Shown here piece after piece: positions 42,185 through 51,162 of a stretch of DNA of 64,000 nt (position 1 is its first letter; every line of letters starts with the position of its first letter). The notes below the pieces were generated by a model. That model did no database searches and was not told the DNA's origin. It saw nothing but the letters and a program-made list of their open reading frames with translations. The DNA is from Mixta gaviniae (lineage in GTDB: Bacteria; Pseudomonadota; Gammaproteobacteria; Enterobacterales; Enterobacteriaceae), in the NCBI RefSeq assembly GCF_002953195.1, contig NZ_CP026377.1, positions 3,596,001-3,660,000 of the forward strand, written 5' to 3'. Both the position numbers and the translations under genes were made by a program.

Positions 42185-42281
42185 AGTGGCTCCTGTTCAG
42201 TGCTGCTACTGCGCGTCAGCGCGGGGACACTCTACCCCTTAAATCGGCTAATGCAACCGCGAGGCGAAAAAAGCGCAAAAA

Positions 42282-42581
42282 TCACTCATTACAGCGCAGC
42301 TGGCTCAGCGTTACGGCCGACAGCGCGGGGCGCGAAACCGTCGCCTGCCGCAGCTGGCAGCCCTCCGGGCTTGGCAGCGTTTGCAGCGTGACGCTCCAGC
42401 CGTCGCTCTCCTGCCCCTGCAGGCGCAGCGCCGCGACGCGCCACGCCTCACGCTGCTGCCACTGACGGTAAAAGCCCTGGGTCAACGCCTGCTGATAGTG
42501 CAACAGCGCGGTTAAACTGCCGGCGAACAGCAGCAGCGCCAGCAGCGTCTCGACTACGCTGAACCCGCTCTCAGCGCGCAT
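42282..42581 (-). CDS. ppdC: Prepilin-type protein PpdC
   Basis: Minor-pseudopilin-like protein, 99 residues (E. coli 107). The leader MRAESG is followed by the type IV N-methylation motif FSVVETLLALLLFAG, with the +5 Glu. Two Cys near the C-terminus (EGCQLRQ, LRCNE) could form a disulfide. The ATG at 42581 overlaps the end of ygdB by 11 bp; the frame upstream is only a shadow of ygdB. It is the last gene of ppdA-ppdB-ygdB-ppdC. Confidence 0.85.
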   Translation of the reverse strand: MRAESGFSVVETLLALLLFAGSLTALLHYQQALTQGFYRQWQQREAWRVAALRLQGQESDGWSVTLQTLPSPEGCQLRQATVSRPALSAVTLSQLRCNE

Positions 42582-42978
42582 CGGGGGAACAGGCCGCAGG
42601 AGGCGACAGCGGACAGAAGTCGAGCCAGCCGTGCGGCAACGGCTGCCAGCGTTCATCCTCTCCCCGCCGCATCCAGCGCCACAGCGCCAGCGCGTCGGCA
42701 TCCGCCAGCGTGGCGCCGCGCAGCAGCGCGTCGTCGTTATCCAGCGGCAGCAAACAGGCGCGCCAGCCGAAGCGCCCCTGCTGCTGGCAGCGCCACCCTT
42801 CCTGCTGCGGCCAGCGCAGGCGTTCGCCCCAGGCGAGTGCCGAGAGCGCCTGATGGTAATCGATCAGATAGCGGCGCTCGTCGGCCAGCAACGCCAGCGA
42901 CGCGCCGAGCTGCCGCTGCGTCGCATTCAGTAGCGCCGAGCCCAGCAGCAGCACCAGCAATACCATCGCCATTGCCAT
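42571..42978 (-). CDS. ygdB: YgdB family prepilin-like protein (DUF2509)
   Basis: Minor-pseudopilin-like protein of the PpdA-PpdB-YgdB-PpdC set. The ATG at 42978 gives 135 residues (E. coli 135), starting MAMAMVLLVLLLGSALLN, then a hydrophilic part with Cys pairs (WRCQQQ, WRACLLP, LDFCPLSPPAACS). The start is uncertain: a CTG at 42996, overlapping the ppdB TGA as CTGA, would add KQRGG and create a prepilin leader like that of E. coli YgdB. No clear ribosome site precedes the ATG. Confidence 0.75.
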   Translation of the reverse strand: MAMAMVLLVLLLGSALLNATQRQLGASLALLADERRYLIDYHQALSALAWGERLRWPQQEGWRCQQQGRFGWRACLLPLDNDDALLRGATLADADALALWRWMRRGEDERWQPLPHGWLDFCPLSPPAACSPDAR

Positions 42979-42992
42979 GCCGCCGCGCTGCT

Positions 42993-43538
42993 TCAGCGCT
43001 GGTTCCAGGCCTCGACGACGCTGCGCAGCGTTACCGACGCGGCGGGAAAAAGTACCGAGGTGCCCCGCAGTGTCAACATCACCTGCGTGCCGCGGCGCGT
43101 CATGTCCAGCGCGTTGACCGTCAGCGCCGCCGGATCGGAAAGGCTCTCCCAACCGCCGCCCTCGCAGCTCTCTGCGCCGCGCAACATCTCCAGCCGGCGA
43201 TCGCGCAGCCGGTATCCGTACCATTCGCTCTCCTCCCGATTCGGCCCTTCCCAGCGGCCGTTGCCATTTTCATCCCATCGCGTCAGCAGGCACCCCTGAC
43301 GCAGCGTCAGCGACGCGCCTTCGCAGTCGCCCCGGCAGTAACCGGCGCGGCGGATCGCTTTTTCCAGCGTGTTCAGCATTAGCTGAAGATCGTCCTGCAG
43401 CCGCGTCTGACTGTGTAGCTGCAACGTTTGCCGTTGCAGCTGCGGCAGCAGGCGCAGCGCGCCCAGCATCAGGATGCCGCTCAGCGCCATGGCCACCAGC
43501 ATCTCCATCAGGGTAAAGCCGCCGTTTTTTACGGGCAT
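42993..43538 (-). CDS. ppdB: Prepilin-type protein PpdB
   Basis: Minor-pseudopilin-like protein, 181 residues (E. coli 187). The ATG at 43538 has GAGGAG 5 nt upstream. The leader MPVKNGG is followed by FTLMEMLVAMALSGILMLGA, with +5 Glu after the prepilin peptidase site. Further conserved parts are AGYCRGDCEGASL, WDENGNGRWEG and MLRGAESCEGGGWESL. It overlaps ppdA by 10 bp. Confidence 0.88.
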   Translation of the reverse strand: MPVKNGGFTLMEMLVAMALSGILMLGALRLLPQLQRQTLQLHSQTRLQDDLQLMLNTLEKAIRRAGYCRGDCEGASLTLRQGCLLTRWDENGNGRWEGPNREESEWYGYRLRDRRLEMLRGAESCEGGGWESLSDPAALTVNALDMTRRGTQVMLTLRGTSVLFPAASVTLRSVVEAWNQR

Positions 43539-43993
43539 ACGCTCTCCTCGCAAAGCCGAATGCGGCCGCGGGCGGAGATGATGATGCGCCAGCTGCGCGT
43601 CTCGTCGCCGAAGGCGATATGCCCGGCGCGCGCCACGTTGCGCCTGCCATAGAAGCCTGGCGCGCCTTCCACGGCAAGAATGTTGACCTGACGGTGCGGT
43701 GCCAGCAGCTGCAGCCGTTTATCCGCCTCGCAGCCAGAGAGCGGTATTGGGCCGCTGCCGAGACACCAGCGTTCACCCGGCAGCAGCCAGAGCGGCTGCT
43801 CGCTGTTATGCCAGTTGGCCCAGGCGCGCACGCCCGACAGAAATTGCTGCAGCTGCTGCGCGGTATCGCGCATACGCTGGCGCTGCTGCCACTGCTGCCA
43901 GCCGTTCAGCGAAGCGATGCCCAGCAGGCTGACCACCACCAGCACCAGTAGCAGTTCCGGCAGCGTAAAACCATATGCGGAGGTTCTTTTCAT
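43529..43993 (-). CDS. ppdA: Prepilin-type protein PpdA
   Basis: Minor-pseudopilin-like protein, 154 residues (E. coli 156). The leader MKRTSAYG is followed by FTLPELLLVLVVVSLLGIAS with the +5 Glu. The GspH-like body has SLNGWQQWQQRQRM and ends in RGRIRLCEESVCP. It is the first of four overlapping genes running toward recC. In E. coli these genes are linked to the poorly expressed type IV pilus apparatus; no assembly ATPase or prepilin peptidase is in this window. Confidence 0.87.
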   Translation of the reverse strand: MKRTSAYGFTLPELLLVLVVVSLLGIASLNGWQQWQQRQRMRDTAQQLQQFLSGVRAWANWHNSEQPLWLLPGERWCLGSGPIPLSGCEADKRLQLLAPHRQVNILAVEGAPGFYGRRNVARAGHIAFGDETRSWRIIISARGRIRLCEESVCP

Positions 43994-44346
43994 GCCGCTA
44001 TTGTGCCGTCGCGCCTCGCTCACGCCAGCGCTGCGCCTGCCCTCTGCGCACCCGCTTCCCACCTTTTTACGACGGTTTCACCGGCGGCGCAGCGCCGTGT
44101 GACCCGTCTCGCAACAGTGGCCAGCGCGGCGGCACCCGCACCGAAAATGGGCGGCGCTGCACATTTGCTGATCTTCTGTTAAGACATAATCAGCGCAACG
44201 CTGCCGTACGACGCCCCATGCGCCGTTTTTCGCCCGCCGCAAAATCGGCACAATTTCTGCTTTGTTAAACTGCCGGCAGGCAGGCCTTTAACCGCCAGCG
44301 CCAGCAGGAATCTGGACTCGTTGCACCTTAACCGAGGGAAAACCCC
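43994..44346. other. ppdA-ddpX divergent intergenic region, nothing firm
   Basis: 353 bp without a supported gene. A GGCGC-A-GCGCC palindrome lies near 44087 and a CATAAT box at 44185-44190, but no convincing -35 accompanies it. Presumably it holds the promoters of ppdA (leftward) and the dipeptidase gene (rightward). Confidence 0.4.
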
Positions 44347-44934
44347 ATGACGCAAGAGGCTGAGCTGGTCGATCTGACGACCCTGTTTCCACATCTGGAG
44401 ATCGATCTGAAATATGCCACGGCCGACAATATCACCGGCTACGCCATCTATCGCGAGGCGCGTTGCCTGCTGCATCCCGATGCGGCGAAAGCGCTGGCGC
44501 GCAGCGTGGCGGTGGCGCGCCTGGCCGGATTATCGCTGCGGGTGTACGACGCTTATCGTCCGCAGCTGGCGCAGCAGCATCTCTGGCTCGCCTGCCCCGA
44601 TCCGCAATATGTGGTGGCGGTGTCGCTGGGATCCAACCACAGCCGCGGCACAGCAATCGACGTTACGCTGCGTGATGAAGCGGGCCGCCTGCTTGATATG
44701 GGCAGCGGGTTTGATGAAATGCATGCGCGATCGCATCTCTGGCATCCGGACGTGCCGGCGACGGCGCAGCGCAACCGTCTGATGCTGAACGCCATTATGC
44801 AGGCCGGCGGTTTTGTCGGCATCAACAGCGAGTGGTGGCACTTCGAACTACCTGACTCGGTGCGCTATCCGCTGTTAACCGATCGTTTTAGCTGTGCCCC
44901 GCTGCCCTCGATAACCACAGAACATTCATTTTAA
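44347..44934 (+). CDS. ddpX: D-alanyl-D-alanine dipeptidase (DdpX/VanX family)
   Basis: Zinc peptidase of family M15D that hydrolyses D-Ala-D-Ala. It has 195 residues (E. coli DdpX 193). Zinc ligands are H98 and D105 in GSNHSRGTAIDVTL and H165 in SEWWHFELP, with catalytic E162. Arg71 (VYDAYRPQ) matches the VanX transition-state Arg. No signal peptide is seen, so it is cytosolic. It stands alone, without the ddp peptide-transporter genes. Likely roles are recycling of D-Ala from peptidoglycan turnover. VanX-type glycopeptide resistance is unlikely in a Gram-negative context without vanH/vanA. Confidence 0.92.
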   Translation: MTQEAELVDLTTLFPHLEIDLKYATADNITGYAIYREARCLLHPDAAKALARSVAVARLAGLSLRVYDAYRPQLAQQHLWLACPDPQYVVAVSLGSNHSRGTAIDVTLRDEAGRLLDMGSGFDEMHARSHLWHPDVPATAQRNRLMLNAIMQAGGFVGINSEWWHFELPDSVRYPLLTDRFSCAPLPSITTEHSF

Positions 44935-45071
44935 GCCGGCGCCGGGCGCGGCTGCAGGAAGGAAGAGAAAGGCGTACAAAGACGCTCTGCCGGGGAAGCG
45001 ACGCTGCCGCAGGGCGGCATTTTCACCCTCGCTGTCCGCGGGCGGTAGCGGGTCAGCCGTTAAAGATGAAT

Positions 45072-45100
45072 GCCAGCGGCGCGGGAGATGCGCCGCTGGC
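45072..45100 (-). terminator. Hairpin downstream of thyA (possible terminator)
   Basis: Perfect 11-bp stem GCCAGCGGCGC/GCGCCGCTGGC with a 7-nt loop, 9 bp after the thyA stop. On the minus strand only a weak T-rich stretch (ATTCATCTTTAA) follows, so termination may be partial or the hairpin may protect the 3' end. Confidence 0.6.
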
Positions 45101-45109
45101 GTACCGGGA

Positions 45110-45904
45110 TTAGATCGCCACCGGCGCCTTGATCGCCGGGTGCGGATCGTAGCCTTCGATCTCGAAATCCTCAAAACGGTAGTCAAACAGCGAATCAGGC
45201 TTGCGTTTGATCACCAGCTTCGGCTGCGGACGCGGCTCGCGGGTCAGCTGCAGACGCGCCTGCTCCAGATGGTTGCTGTAGAGGTGCGTATCGCCGCCGG
45301 TCCAGACAAAATCGCCCGGCTCCAGACCACACTGCTGCGCCATCATATGCACCAGCAGCGCATAGCTGGCGATGTTGAACGGCAGGCCGAGGAACACATC
45401 ACAGGAGCGCTGATAGAGCTGGCAGGAGAGCTTGCCGTCCGCCACATAGAACTGGAAGAAGGCGTGACACGGCGCCAGCGCCATCTCATCAAGTTCGCCG
45501 ACGTTCCAGGCGGAGACGATAATGCGGCGTGAATCGGGATCGTTTTTCAGCTGATCCAGCACTTTCGCCAGCTGATCAATCTGACGGCCATCCGCCGCCC
45601 CCCAGCTGCGCCACTGTTTGCCGTAAACCGGCCCCAGATCGCCATTCTCGTCGGCCCATTCGTCCCAAATCGAGACGTTGTTTTCCTTGAGATAGGCGAT
45701 ATTGGTATCGCCGTTCAGGAACCAGAGCAGCTCATGAATAATGGAGCGCAGATGGCAGCGTTTGGTCGTGACCAGCGGAAAGCCTTCCTGCAAATTGAAA
45801 CGCATCTGGTGGCCGAAAATCGACAGCGTGCCGGTGCCGGTGCGATCGTTTTTCGGCGTGCCTTCGTTCAGCACTTTTTCCATTAACGCCAGATACTGCT
45901 TCAT
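45110..45904 (-). CDS. thyA: Thymidylate synthase
   Basis: Methylates dUMP to dTMP with methylene-THF. It has 264 residues, identical in length to E. coli. The nucleophile is C146 in [14 protein letters not shown]. Other conserved blocks are [28 protein letters not shown] and [13 protein letters not shown]. Its start overlaps the lgt stop as ATGA, which implies translational coupling, as in E. coli. Confidence 0.98.
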   Translation of the reverse strand: MKQYLALMEKVLNEGTPKNDRTGTGTLSIFGHQMRFNLQEGFPLVTTKRCHLRSIIHELLWFLNGDTNIAYLKENNVSIWDEWADENGDLGPVYGKQWRSWGAADGRQIDQLAKVLDQLKNDPDSRRIIVSAWNVGELDEMALAPCHAFFQFYVADGKLSCQLYQRSCDVFLGLPFNIASYALLVHMMAQQCGLEPGDFVWTGGDTHLYSNHLEQARLQLTREPRPQPKLVIKRKPDSLFDYRFEDFEIEGYDPHPAIKAPVAI

Positions 45905-46776
45905 TTTTGTTCACCTGTTTGTAGCTGCGGGCGACGACGATACGCCCAAATCATCATAATCACGCCGGCCAGAATCATCGGTACCGACAGAATTTGCCCC
46001 ATGCTGATGCCTTCGAACAGGCCCAGCTGGGCATCGGGCTGACGGAAGAACTCCACGATAATGCGGAACGCGCCGTAGCCGATCAAAAACAGACCGGAAA
46101 CGCTGCCCATCGGACGCGGTTTACGGATAAAAAGATTGAGAATGGCGAACAATACCACCCCTTCCAGCGCCAGCTCATAAAGCTGCGACGGGTGACGCGG
46201 CAGCACGCCATAGGTCGCCAGCAGTGACTGCCATTCAGGATGGGTGGCCAGCAGCGCCATATCTTCGCTGCGCGAGCCGGGGAACAGCATCGCCCAGGAG
46301 ACGTCCGGCGCCACGCGGCCCCAGAGTTCGCCGTTAATAAAGTTGCCCAGACGGCCGGCACCCAGCCCGAACGGGATCAGCGGCGCGATAAAGTCGGAGA
46401 CCTGGAAGAAGTTGCGTTTGGTGCGGTGCGCGAACCACAGCATCACCACGATCACGCCGATCAGACCGCCGTGGAACGACATGCCGCCATCCCAGACCTT
46501 AAACAGATAGAGCGGGTTATCGAGAAACAGCGGCAGGTTATAGAACAGCACGTAGCCGATACGGCCGCCAAGAAACACACCGAGGAAGCCCGCGTAGAGC
46601 AGGTTTTCTACTTCCTCTTTTTTCCAGCCGCTGCCGGGCTTGTTGGCGCGGCGCACCGCCAGCCACATCGCAAACACAAACCCGACCAGATACATCAGGC
46701 CGTACCAGTGCAGGGAGATGGGTCCGATGGAGAAGATCACCGGATCGAATTGGGGGAAAGCCAGGTAGCTATTCAT
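45901..46776 (-). CDS. lgt: Phosphatidylglycerol-prolipoprotein diacylglyceryl transferase
   Basis: Inner-membrane enzyme adding diacylglycerol to the lipobox Cys of prolipoproteins. It has 291 residues, as in E. coli, with seven hydrophobic segments. The catalytic His region is MSFHGGLIG. The Lgt signature is [16 protein letters not shown]. It is upstream of thyA in the lgt-thyA unit. Its substrates in this window include MltA, YgdI and YgdR. Confidence 0.97.
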   Translation of the reverse strand: MNSYLAFPQFDPVIFSIGPISLHWYGLMYLVGFVFAMWLAVRRANKPGSGWKKEEVENLLYAGFLGVFLGGRIGYVLFYNLPLFLDNPLYLFKVWDGGMSFHGGLIGVIVVMLWFAHRTKRNFFQVSDFIAPLIPFGLGAGRLGNFINGELWGRVAPDVSWAMLFPGSRSEDMALLATHPEWQSLLATYGVLPRHPSQLYELALEGVVLFAILNLFIRKPRPMGSVSGLFLIGYGAFRIIVEFFRQPDAQLGLFEGISMGQILSVPMILAGVIMMIWAYRRRPQLQTGEQK

Positions 46777-46939
46777 CTTTCACCATTAATGTCATCCGTC
46801 CATGGGCTGGACGATGGATAGTTCACTCCATGCGCGCCGCGTAAAACGCAGCGCCTCTCAGCCAGGAAAAACCGGCCGGGCATGATAGCATAGCCGTTTT
46901 CCGGCGGGTCTATGGAAATGTAAACGCGGATAAATCGCC

Positions 46940-49189
46940 TTAACGGCCGCCGCGGATCAGCCCGCCGAGACCACGCCTTTCCATAAAGGCGGCGACCTGA
47001 TGACGCACTTCGGTGGCGGTTTGCGCCTGCAGGCTGCGTTCGCTCAGCGCCTGCGCCTCTTCACGATCGATATGGCGCAGCAGGTACTTCACGCGCGGCA
47101 CGTTTTTACCGTTCATGCTCAGATGGTGATAACCAAGCCCGATCAGCAGCACTACACACATCGGATCGCCCGCCATTTCGCCGCACAGGCAGAGGTCGAT
47201 GCGCGCCTGACGCGCCGAATCAGCGATCGATTTCAGCGCATGGAGCATCGCCGGATGCAGCGAATCGTAGAGCGTCGCCACGCGGGTATTGTTGCGATCC
47301 ACCGCCAGCAGATACTGGGTCAGATCGTTGGTGCCGACCGAGACAAAATCAACGCGTGACGCGAGGTGCGGGATCATAAACAGCATTGAAGGCACTTCGA
47401 TCATAATGCCGATGCGCGGCCGTGGGATGTCGTAGCCAAGCATCTCCTCTACCTCCTGCCCGGCGCGATCGATCAGGCGGCGCGCCTCGTCGATCTCGTC
47501 GATGCTGGTGATCATCGGCAGCAGAATGCTGAGATTGCCGCTGGCGGCGTTGGCGCGCAGCATGGCGCGCACCTGCACGAGGAAAATCTCCGGCTGATCG
47601 AGCGTCAGGCGGATGCCGCGCCAGCCAAGACAGGGGTTCTCTTCGCTGATCGGCATATAGGGCAGCTGCTTATCGGCGCCGATATCGAGCGTACGCAGCG
47701 TCACCGGCTTGTTCAGAAACAGCTGCAGCATCCCCTGATACTGGGCTACCTGCTCCTCTTCCGACGGAAAGCCGTTTTGCAGCATAAAGGGAATTTCGGT
47801 GCGGTAGAGGCCGATGCCGTCCACCCAGTTATCCATCGCCTGCTCATGTTCGGCGCTGAGGCCCGCGTTCAGCATCACCTGAATGCGCTCGCCGCTTTTC
47901 AGCTCGGCGGGCTGTTCGACATCATCTTCCGCCAGCCGGCTCAGTTCGTTCTCTTCGCTGACCAGCCGCTGATATTCATGGATCAAGACCGGCTCAGGGT
48001 CGATCAGCAGTTCGCCGCGATACCCATCGACGATCAGCAGCCGCTTATCGAGCATGTCCGGCAGGATATCGGCACCCATCACCGTCGGGATACCCATCGC
48101 GCGCACCAGGATCGCCGCGTGCGAGTTAGCGGCGCCGTCGCGTACGACCACGCCCGCCAGGCGCTCCTGCGGCAGCTCCGCCAGCGTGGTGGCCGTCAGT
48201 TCGTCCGCCACCAGCACAAAACGTTCCGGCCAGGCATTGGTACCCTGCAGCGTATCGTCAAGGTGGAACAGCAGGCGCTGACCCAGCACGCGCAGATCGC
48301 CGGCGCGCTCGCGCAGATAGCTGTCCTGCAGGCTGGCAAACTGCGCGGCGAACTTCTCGATCACCTTTTTTACCGCCCATTCGGCGACCGATCCGCCTTC
48401 TATCTCGGCGAAGAGATCTTGCTTCAGGCGCGCGTCGCTCAACAGGTGGGAGTAAAGATCGAAAATCGCCGCGCTCTCTTTTTGCACGCTGGCGCTAAAG
48501 CGTTTGCTGAAGCGGCGGAATTCGTTGCTCGCCTCGCCCATCGCCAGCGACAACCGTTCGCGTTCGCGCGCGACATCCAGCGTCGAAGCGGCGAACACAT
48601 GCTCGAGAGAGGGCTGGGTATTGTCGACCCAACCGGGCGCCACCGCGACGCCGGGCGCCGCCGCCAGCGCGCGCACGCGCTTCTGACGGAAGTGGCCGAA
48701 CAGCTGGCTGAGCTGGGACTGGGTGATCAGCGTCGCCATCTGCGTGGCGAGCGTAACCAGGAAGGATTCTTCGCTTTCGTCAAACTGACGATGTTCGCGC
48801 TGCTGCACCACCAGCACGCCAAGCAGCTGGCGGCGCGTAATGATCGGCACGCCGAGGAAGGAGCGGAAACGCTCCTCTTTGACCGAAGGAATAAATTTGA
48901 AGCTGGGATGACTCTGCGCGTCGGCGAGGTTGATCGGTTCCGCCAGCCGCCCTACCAGGCCGACGATGCCCTGATCAAATGCCAGCGTGACGATCTTGCC
49001 GCGCGGCTTTTTCAGCCCGCGCGTCGCCATAAGGTAATAGCAACGACGATCGTGATCGGCGAGATAGATGGAGCAGACTTCGGTTTCCATGGCGAAACAG
49101 ATTTCGTTCACCAGGATTTCCAGCGCCTCATCCAGACGCGGCGCGGCCGCCACCTTCTCTACAATCTCACGCAACTGAGTCAGCATCAT
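46940..49189 (-). CDS. ptsP: PEP-protein phosphotransferase PtsP (enzyme I-Ntr)
   Basis: First enzyme of the nitrogen PTS; transfers phosphate from PEP to NPr (PtsO). It has 749 residues (E. coli 748). The N-terminal GAF domain (about 1-165) senses nitrogen status (glutamine/2-oxoglutarate). The phospho-histidine is in RDGAANSHAAILVRAMG (about residue 357). The PEP-binding TIM barrel has GIGLYRTEIPFM, GTNDLTQYLLAVDRNN and LCLCGEMAGDP. Either of two adjacent ATGs may be the start. It lies 9 nt after rppH, the conserved rppH-ptsP operon. Confidence 0.96.
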   Translation of the reverse strand: MMLTQLREIVEKVAAAPRLDEALEILVNEICFAMETEVCSIYLADHDRRCYYLMATRGLKKPRGKIVTLAFDQGIVGLVGRLAEPINLADAQSHPSFKFIPSVKEERFRSFLGVPIITRRQLLGVLVVQQREHRQFDESEESFLVTLATQMATLITQSQLSQLFGHFRQKRVRALAAAPGVAVAPGWVDNTQPSLEHVFAASTLDVARERERLSLAMGEASNEFRRFSKRFSASVQKESAAIFDLYSHLLSDARLKQDLFAEIEGGSVAEWAVKKVIEKFAAQFASLQDSYLRERAGDLRVLGQRLLFHLDDTLQGTNAWPERFVLVADELTATTLAELPQERLAGVVVRDGAANSHAAILVRAMGIPTVMGADILPDMLDKRLLIVDGYRGELLIDPEPVLIHEYQRLVSEENELSRLAEDDVEQPAELKSGERIQVMLNAGLSAEHEQAMDNWVDGIGLYRTEIPFMLQNGFPSEEEQVAQYQGMLQLFLNKPVTLRTLDIGADKQLPYMPISEENPCLGWRGIRLTLDQPEIFLVQVRAMLRANAASGNLSILLPMITSIDEIDEARRLIDRAGQEVEEMLGYDIPRPRIGIMIEVPSMLFMIPHLASRVDFVSVGTNDLTQYLLAVDRNNTRVATLYDSLHPAMLHALKSIADSARQARIDLCLCGEMAGDPMCVVLLIGLGYHHLSMNGKNVPRVKYLLRHIDREEAQALSERSLQAQTATEVRHQVAAFMERRGLGGLIRGGR

Positions 49190-49198
49190 CAGCGTGGC

Positions 49199-49726
49199 TT
49201 AACCTCTCTTCCGTCGATAAGCAGGCGTATTGCGCTGCGTTGCACTCTCCTGCAGCGGCATGACGACGCTGGCGAACTCTTTCATTACGCGGCGGTAGAC
49301 GTCGCGCTTAAACGAGACCACCTGACGAACCGGATACCAAAAGCTGACCCAGCGCCAGCCATCGAACTCCGGCGTACTGCTGGTTTGCATGTTGATATCG
49401 GCGTCATTGCACATCAACTGCAGAAGAAACCACTTCTGTTTCTGGCCGATACATACCGGCTTCGTGTCCCAACGCACCAAACGTTTTGGCAACTTATAAC
49501 GTAACCAGTTTCGGGTAGAGGCAAGCAGGCGGACATCTTTACGGTGCAAACCGACTTCTTCAAAGAGTTCGCGGTACATAGCCTGTTCCGCCGTTTCTCC
49601 AGGATTAATGCCCCCCTGCGGGAACTGCCAGGAGTGCTGTCCGAAACGCCGGGCCCATAACACCTGGCCCTGCTTGTTACAGATTACAATACCAACATTT
49701 GGGCGGTAGCCATCATCGTCGATCAC
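49199..49726 (-). CDS. rppH: RNA pyrophosphohydrolase RppH
   Basis: Nudix hydrolase that removes pyrophosphate from 5'-triphosphorylated mRNA and starts RNase E-dependent decay. It has 175 residues (E. coli 176). The Nudix box spans residues 38-59 ([12 protein letters not shown] followed by RELFEEVG), with the catalytic Glu residues at 53, 56 and 57. The C-terminus ends basic (YRRKRG). It is upstream of ptsP and separated from mutH by the DARS2-like element. Confidence 0.97.
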   Translation of the reverse strand: MIDDDGYRPNVGIVICNKQGQVLWARRFGQHSWQFPQGGINPGETAEQAMYRELFEEVGLHRKDVRLLASTRNWLRYKLPKRLVRWDTKPVCIGQKQKWFLLQLMCNDADINMQTSSTPEFDGWRWVSFWYPVRQVVSFKRDVYRRVMKEFASVVMPLQESATQRNTPAYRRKRG

Positions 49727-49779
49727 GGGACTACCTCAAACTGAAATTCAGATAGTCTGATTGTTTCATACTCCTCACA

Positions 49780-50262
49780 GGCGGTAAACCACTGCTTGCG
49801 GCTGTGCATAACGCATAACATTGGGATAACTCACAGATTTCATCATAGTTATAAACAGAGACCGGCCAAAACAGGCAATTTTATTCACTTTTTCTGTGGA
49901 TAGCTTTGTGCAGAACATGGTAAACGACCGGGAAAAGCCGCAAAAAAGTGTGATTCCCCTCACAGGGATCATTAGCGAAATAAACTAAATATCAGTAACT
50001 TAACCTGCTTATACCGACGACGATCGCCACTCTGGCAGCCCGGCTAAGATAAAAAGATCCTTTGTTGGCGAAAGATCAAACACCGATGTTTTTATCCACA
50101 GAATATGCCACAAAGTTACGCACAAAATGGCCCCACCCAGCAAAAACCTTCTCCGTCAAGGCTGTAAATGGAACCAGTATGTGAGAAAAAACTGAGTTAT
50201 CCCAGATTTCTGTGGATAACTACCTGTAAGATCCTGTTCATTGTCGGTGACAATGTGGGTAA
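49780..50262. promoter_or_regulatory. DARS2-like DnaA-reactivating element
   Basis: The 685-bp AT-rich gap between rppH and mutH is the site of DARS2 in E. coli, which converts ADP-DnaA to ATP-DnaA. Three perfect DnaA boxes (TTATNCACA) are at 49803-49811 (-), 50092-50100 (+) and 50210-50218 (-). Boxes with one mismatch are at 49881, 49895, 49907, 50116 and 50254. A perfect IHF consensus (WATCARNNNNTTR) is at 49990-50002, and five GATC sites lie in or beside the element. E. coli DARS2 also needs IHF and Fis. The assignment rests on position plus motif content; the outer limits are approximate. Confidence 0.85.
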
Positions 50263-50411
50263 AACGGAGCGTCGGTTTGTCGCCTCACCGGAGAGGCCGA
50301 ATAAAAACCCAAGCGTAATCATGCTATTATTTCGCGGGTTTTCCCTCTGCACAGCAGCCTTACACCGGCAAAACAGAGGTGGTTATTTTTTGAGCAATTC
50401 GCAGGCTTTTT

Positions 50412-51095
50412 ATGACGACTCGATTTTTGACAGCGCCACCTGAAGATGAAGCCGTTTTGCTGGCGCGCGCGCAGGCGCTGGCGGGCTATACGCTGAGCGA
50501 GCTGGCGCAGCAGGCGGGCATCCCGACGCCGGTCGATTTACGCCGTGATAAAGGCTGGGTCGGCATGCTGCTGGAGATGCATTTGGGCGCCAGCGCGGGC
50601 AGTAAGCCGGAGCGCGATTTTGCCCATCTCGGCGTCGAGCTAAAAACCATTCCGATCGATGCACAGGGCCGCCCGCTGGAGACCACCTTCGTCTGCGTCG
50701 CCCCGCTTACCGGCAACAGCGGCGTCACCTGGGAAAACAGCCATGTGCGTCATAAGCTGGCGCGAGTGTTGTGGATCCCGGTGGAGGGCGATCGCGCCCT
50801 GCCGCTGGCGACGCGGCGCGTCGGTGCGCCGCTGCTCTGGAGCCCAACGGCGGAAGAGGAGGATCTGCTGCGGCGCGACTGGGAAGAGCTGATGGATATG
50901 ATCGTGCTGGGCCAGGTGGAGCGCATCACCGCGCGGCACGGCGAGGTGTTGCAGATACGACCGAAGGCGGCCAACAGTAAAGCGCTGACGGAAGGGATCG
51001 GCGAGCAGGGCCAGCCGATCATGACGCTGCCGCGCGGCTTTTATCTGAAGAAAAGCTTTACCGCCCCGCTGCTGGCGCGCCATTTTTTGCTTTAA
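50412..51095 (+). CDS. mutH: DNA mismatch repair endonuclease MutH
   Basis: Nicks the unmethylated strand at hemimethylated GATC during MutS/MutL-directed repair. It has 227 residues (E. coli 229). The active-site triad D69...E76-x-K78 is in [13 protein letters not shown]. Other conserved stretches are [17 protein letters not shown] and [18 protein letters not shown]. It lies immediately right of the DARS2-like element, as in E. coli. Confidence 0.97.
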   Translation: MTTRFLTAPPEDEAVLLARAQALAGYTLSELAQQAGIPTPVDLRRDKGWVGMLLEMHLGASAGSKPERDFAHLGVELKTIPIDAQGRPLETTFVCVAPLTGNSGVTWENSHVRHKLARVLWIPVEGDRALPLATRRVGAPLLWSPTAEEEDLLRRDWEELMDMIVLGQVERITARHGEVLQIRPKAANSKALTEGIGEQGQPIMTLPRGFYLKKSFTAPLLARHFLL

Positions 51096-51162
51096 CATTT
51101 TCCCAGATCAAAGACGATGCGTATAATCATCGTTTACTTTTCGTTTAGGATGCATTGTTACA

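Noticed and set aside
44347..44934. VanX glycopeptide-resistance gene
   Set aside because: Closer in sequence to chromosomal DdpX, and no vanH, vanA or vanRS neighbours.
49780..50262. Chromosomal replication origin (DnaA boxes, GATC sites, AT-rich)
   Set aside because: The neighbours rppH and mutH mark the DARS2 position. oriC in enterics lies by mnmG/mioC, and no AT-rich 13-mer set was seen.
50168..50443. 91-residue reading running from the DARS2-like region into mutH
   Set aside because: It overlaps a perfect DnaA box and the mutH start in another frame and has no homology or ribosome site.
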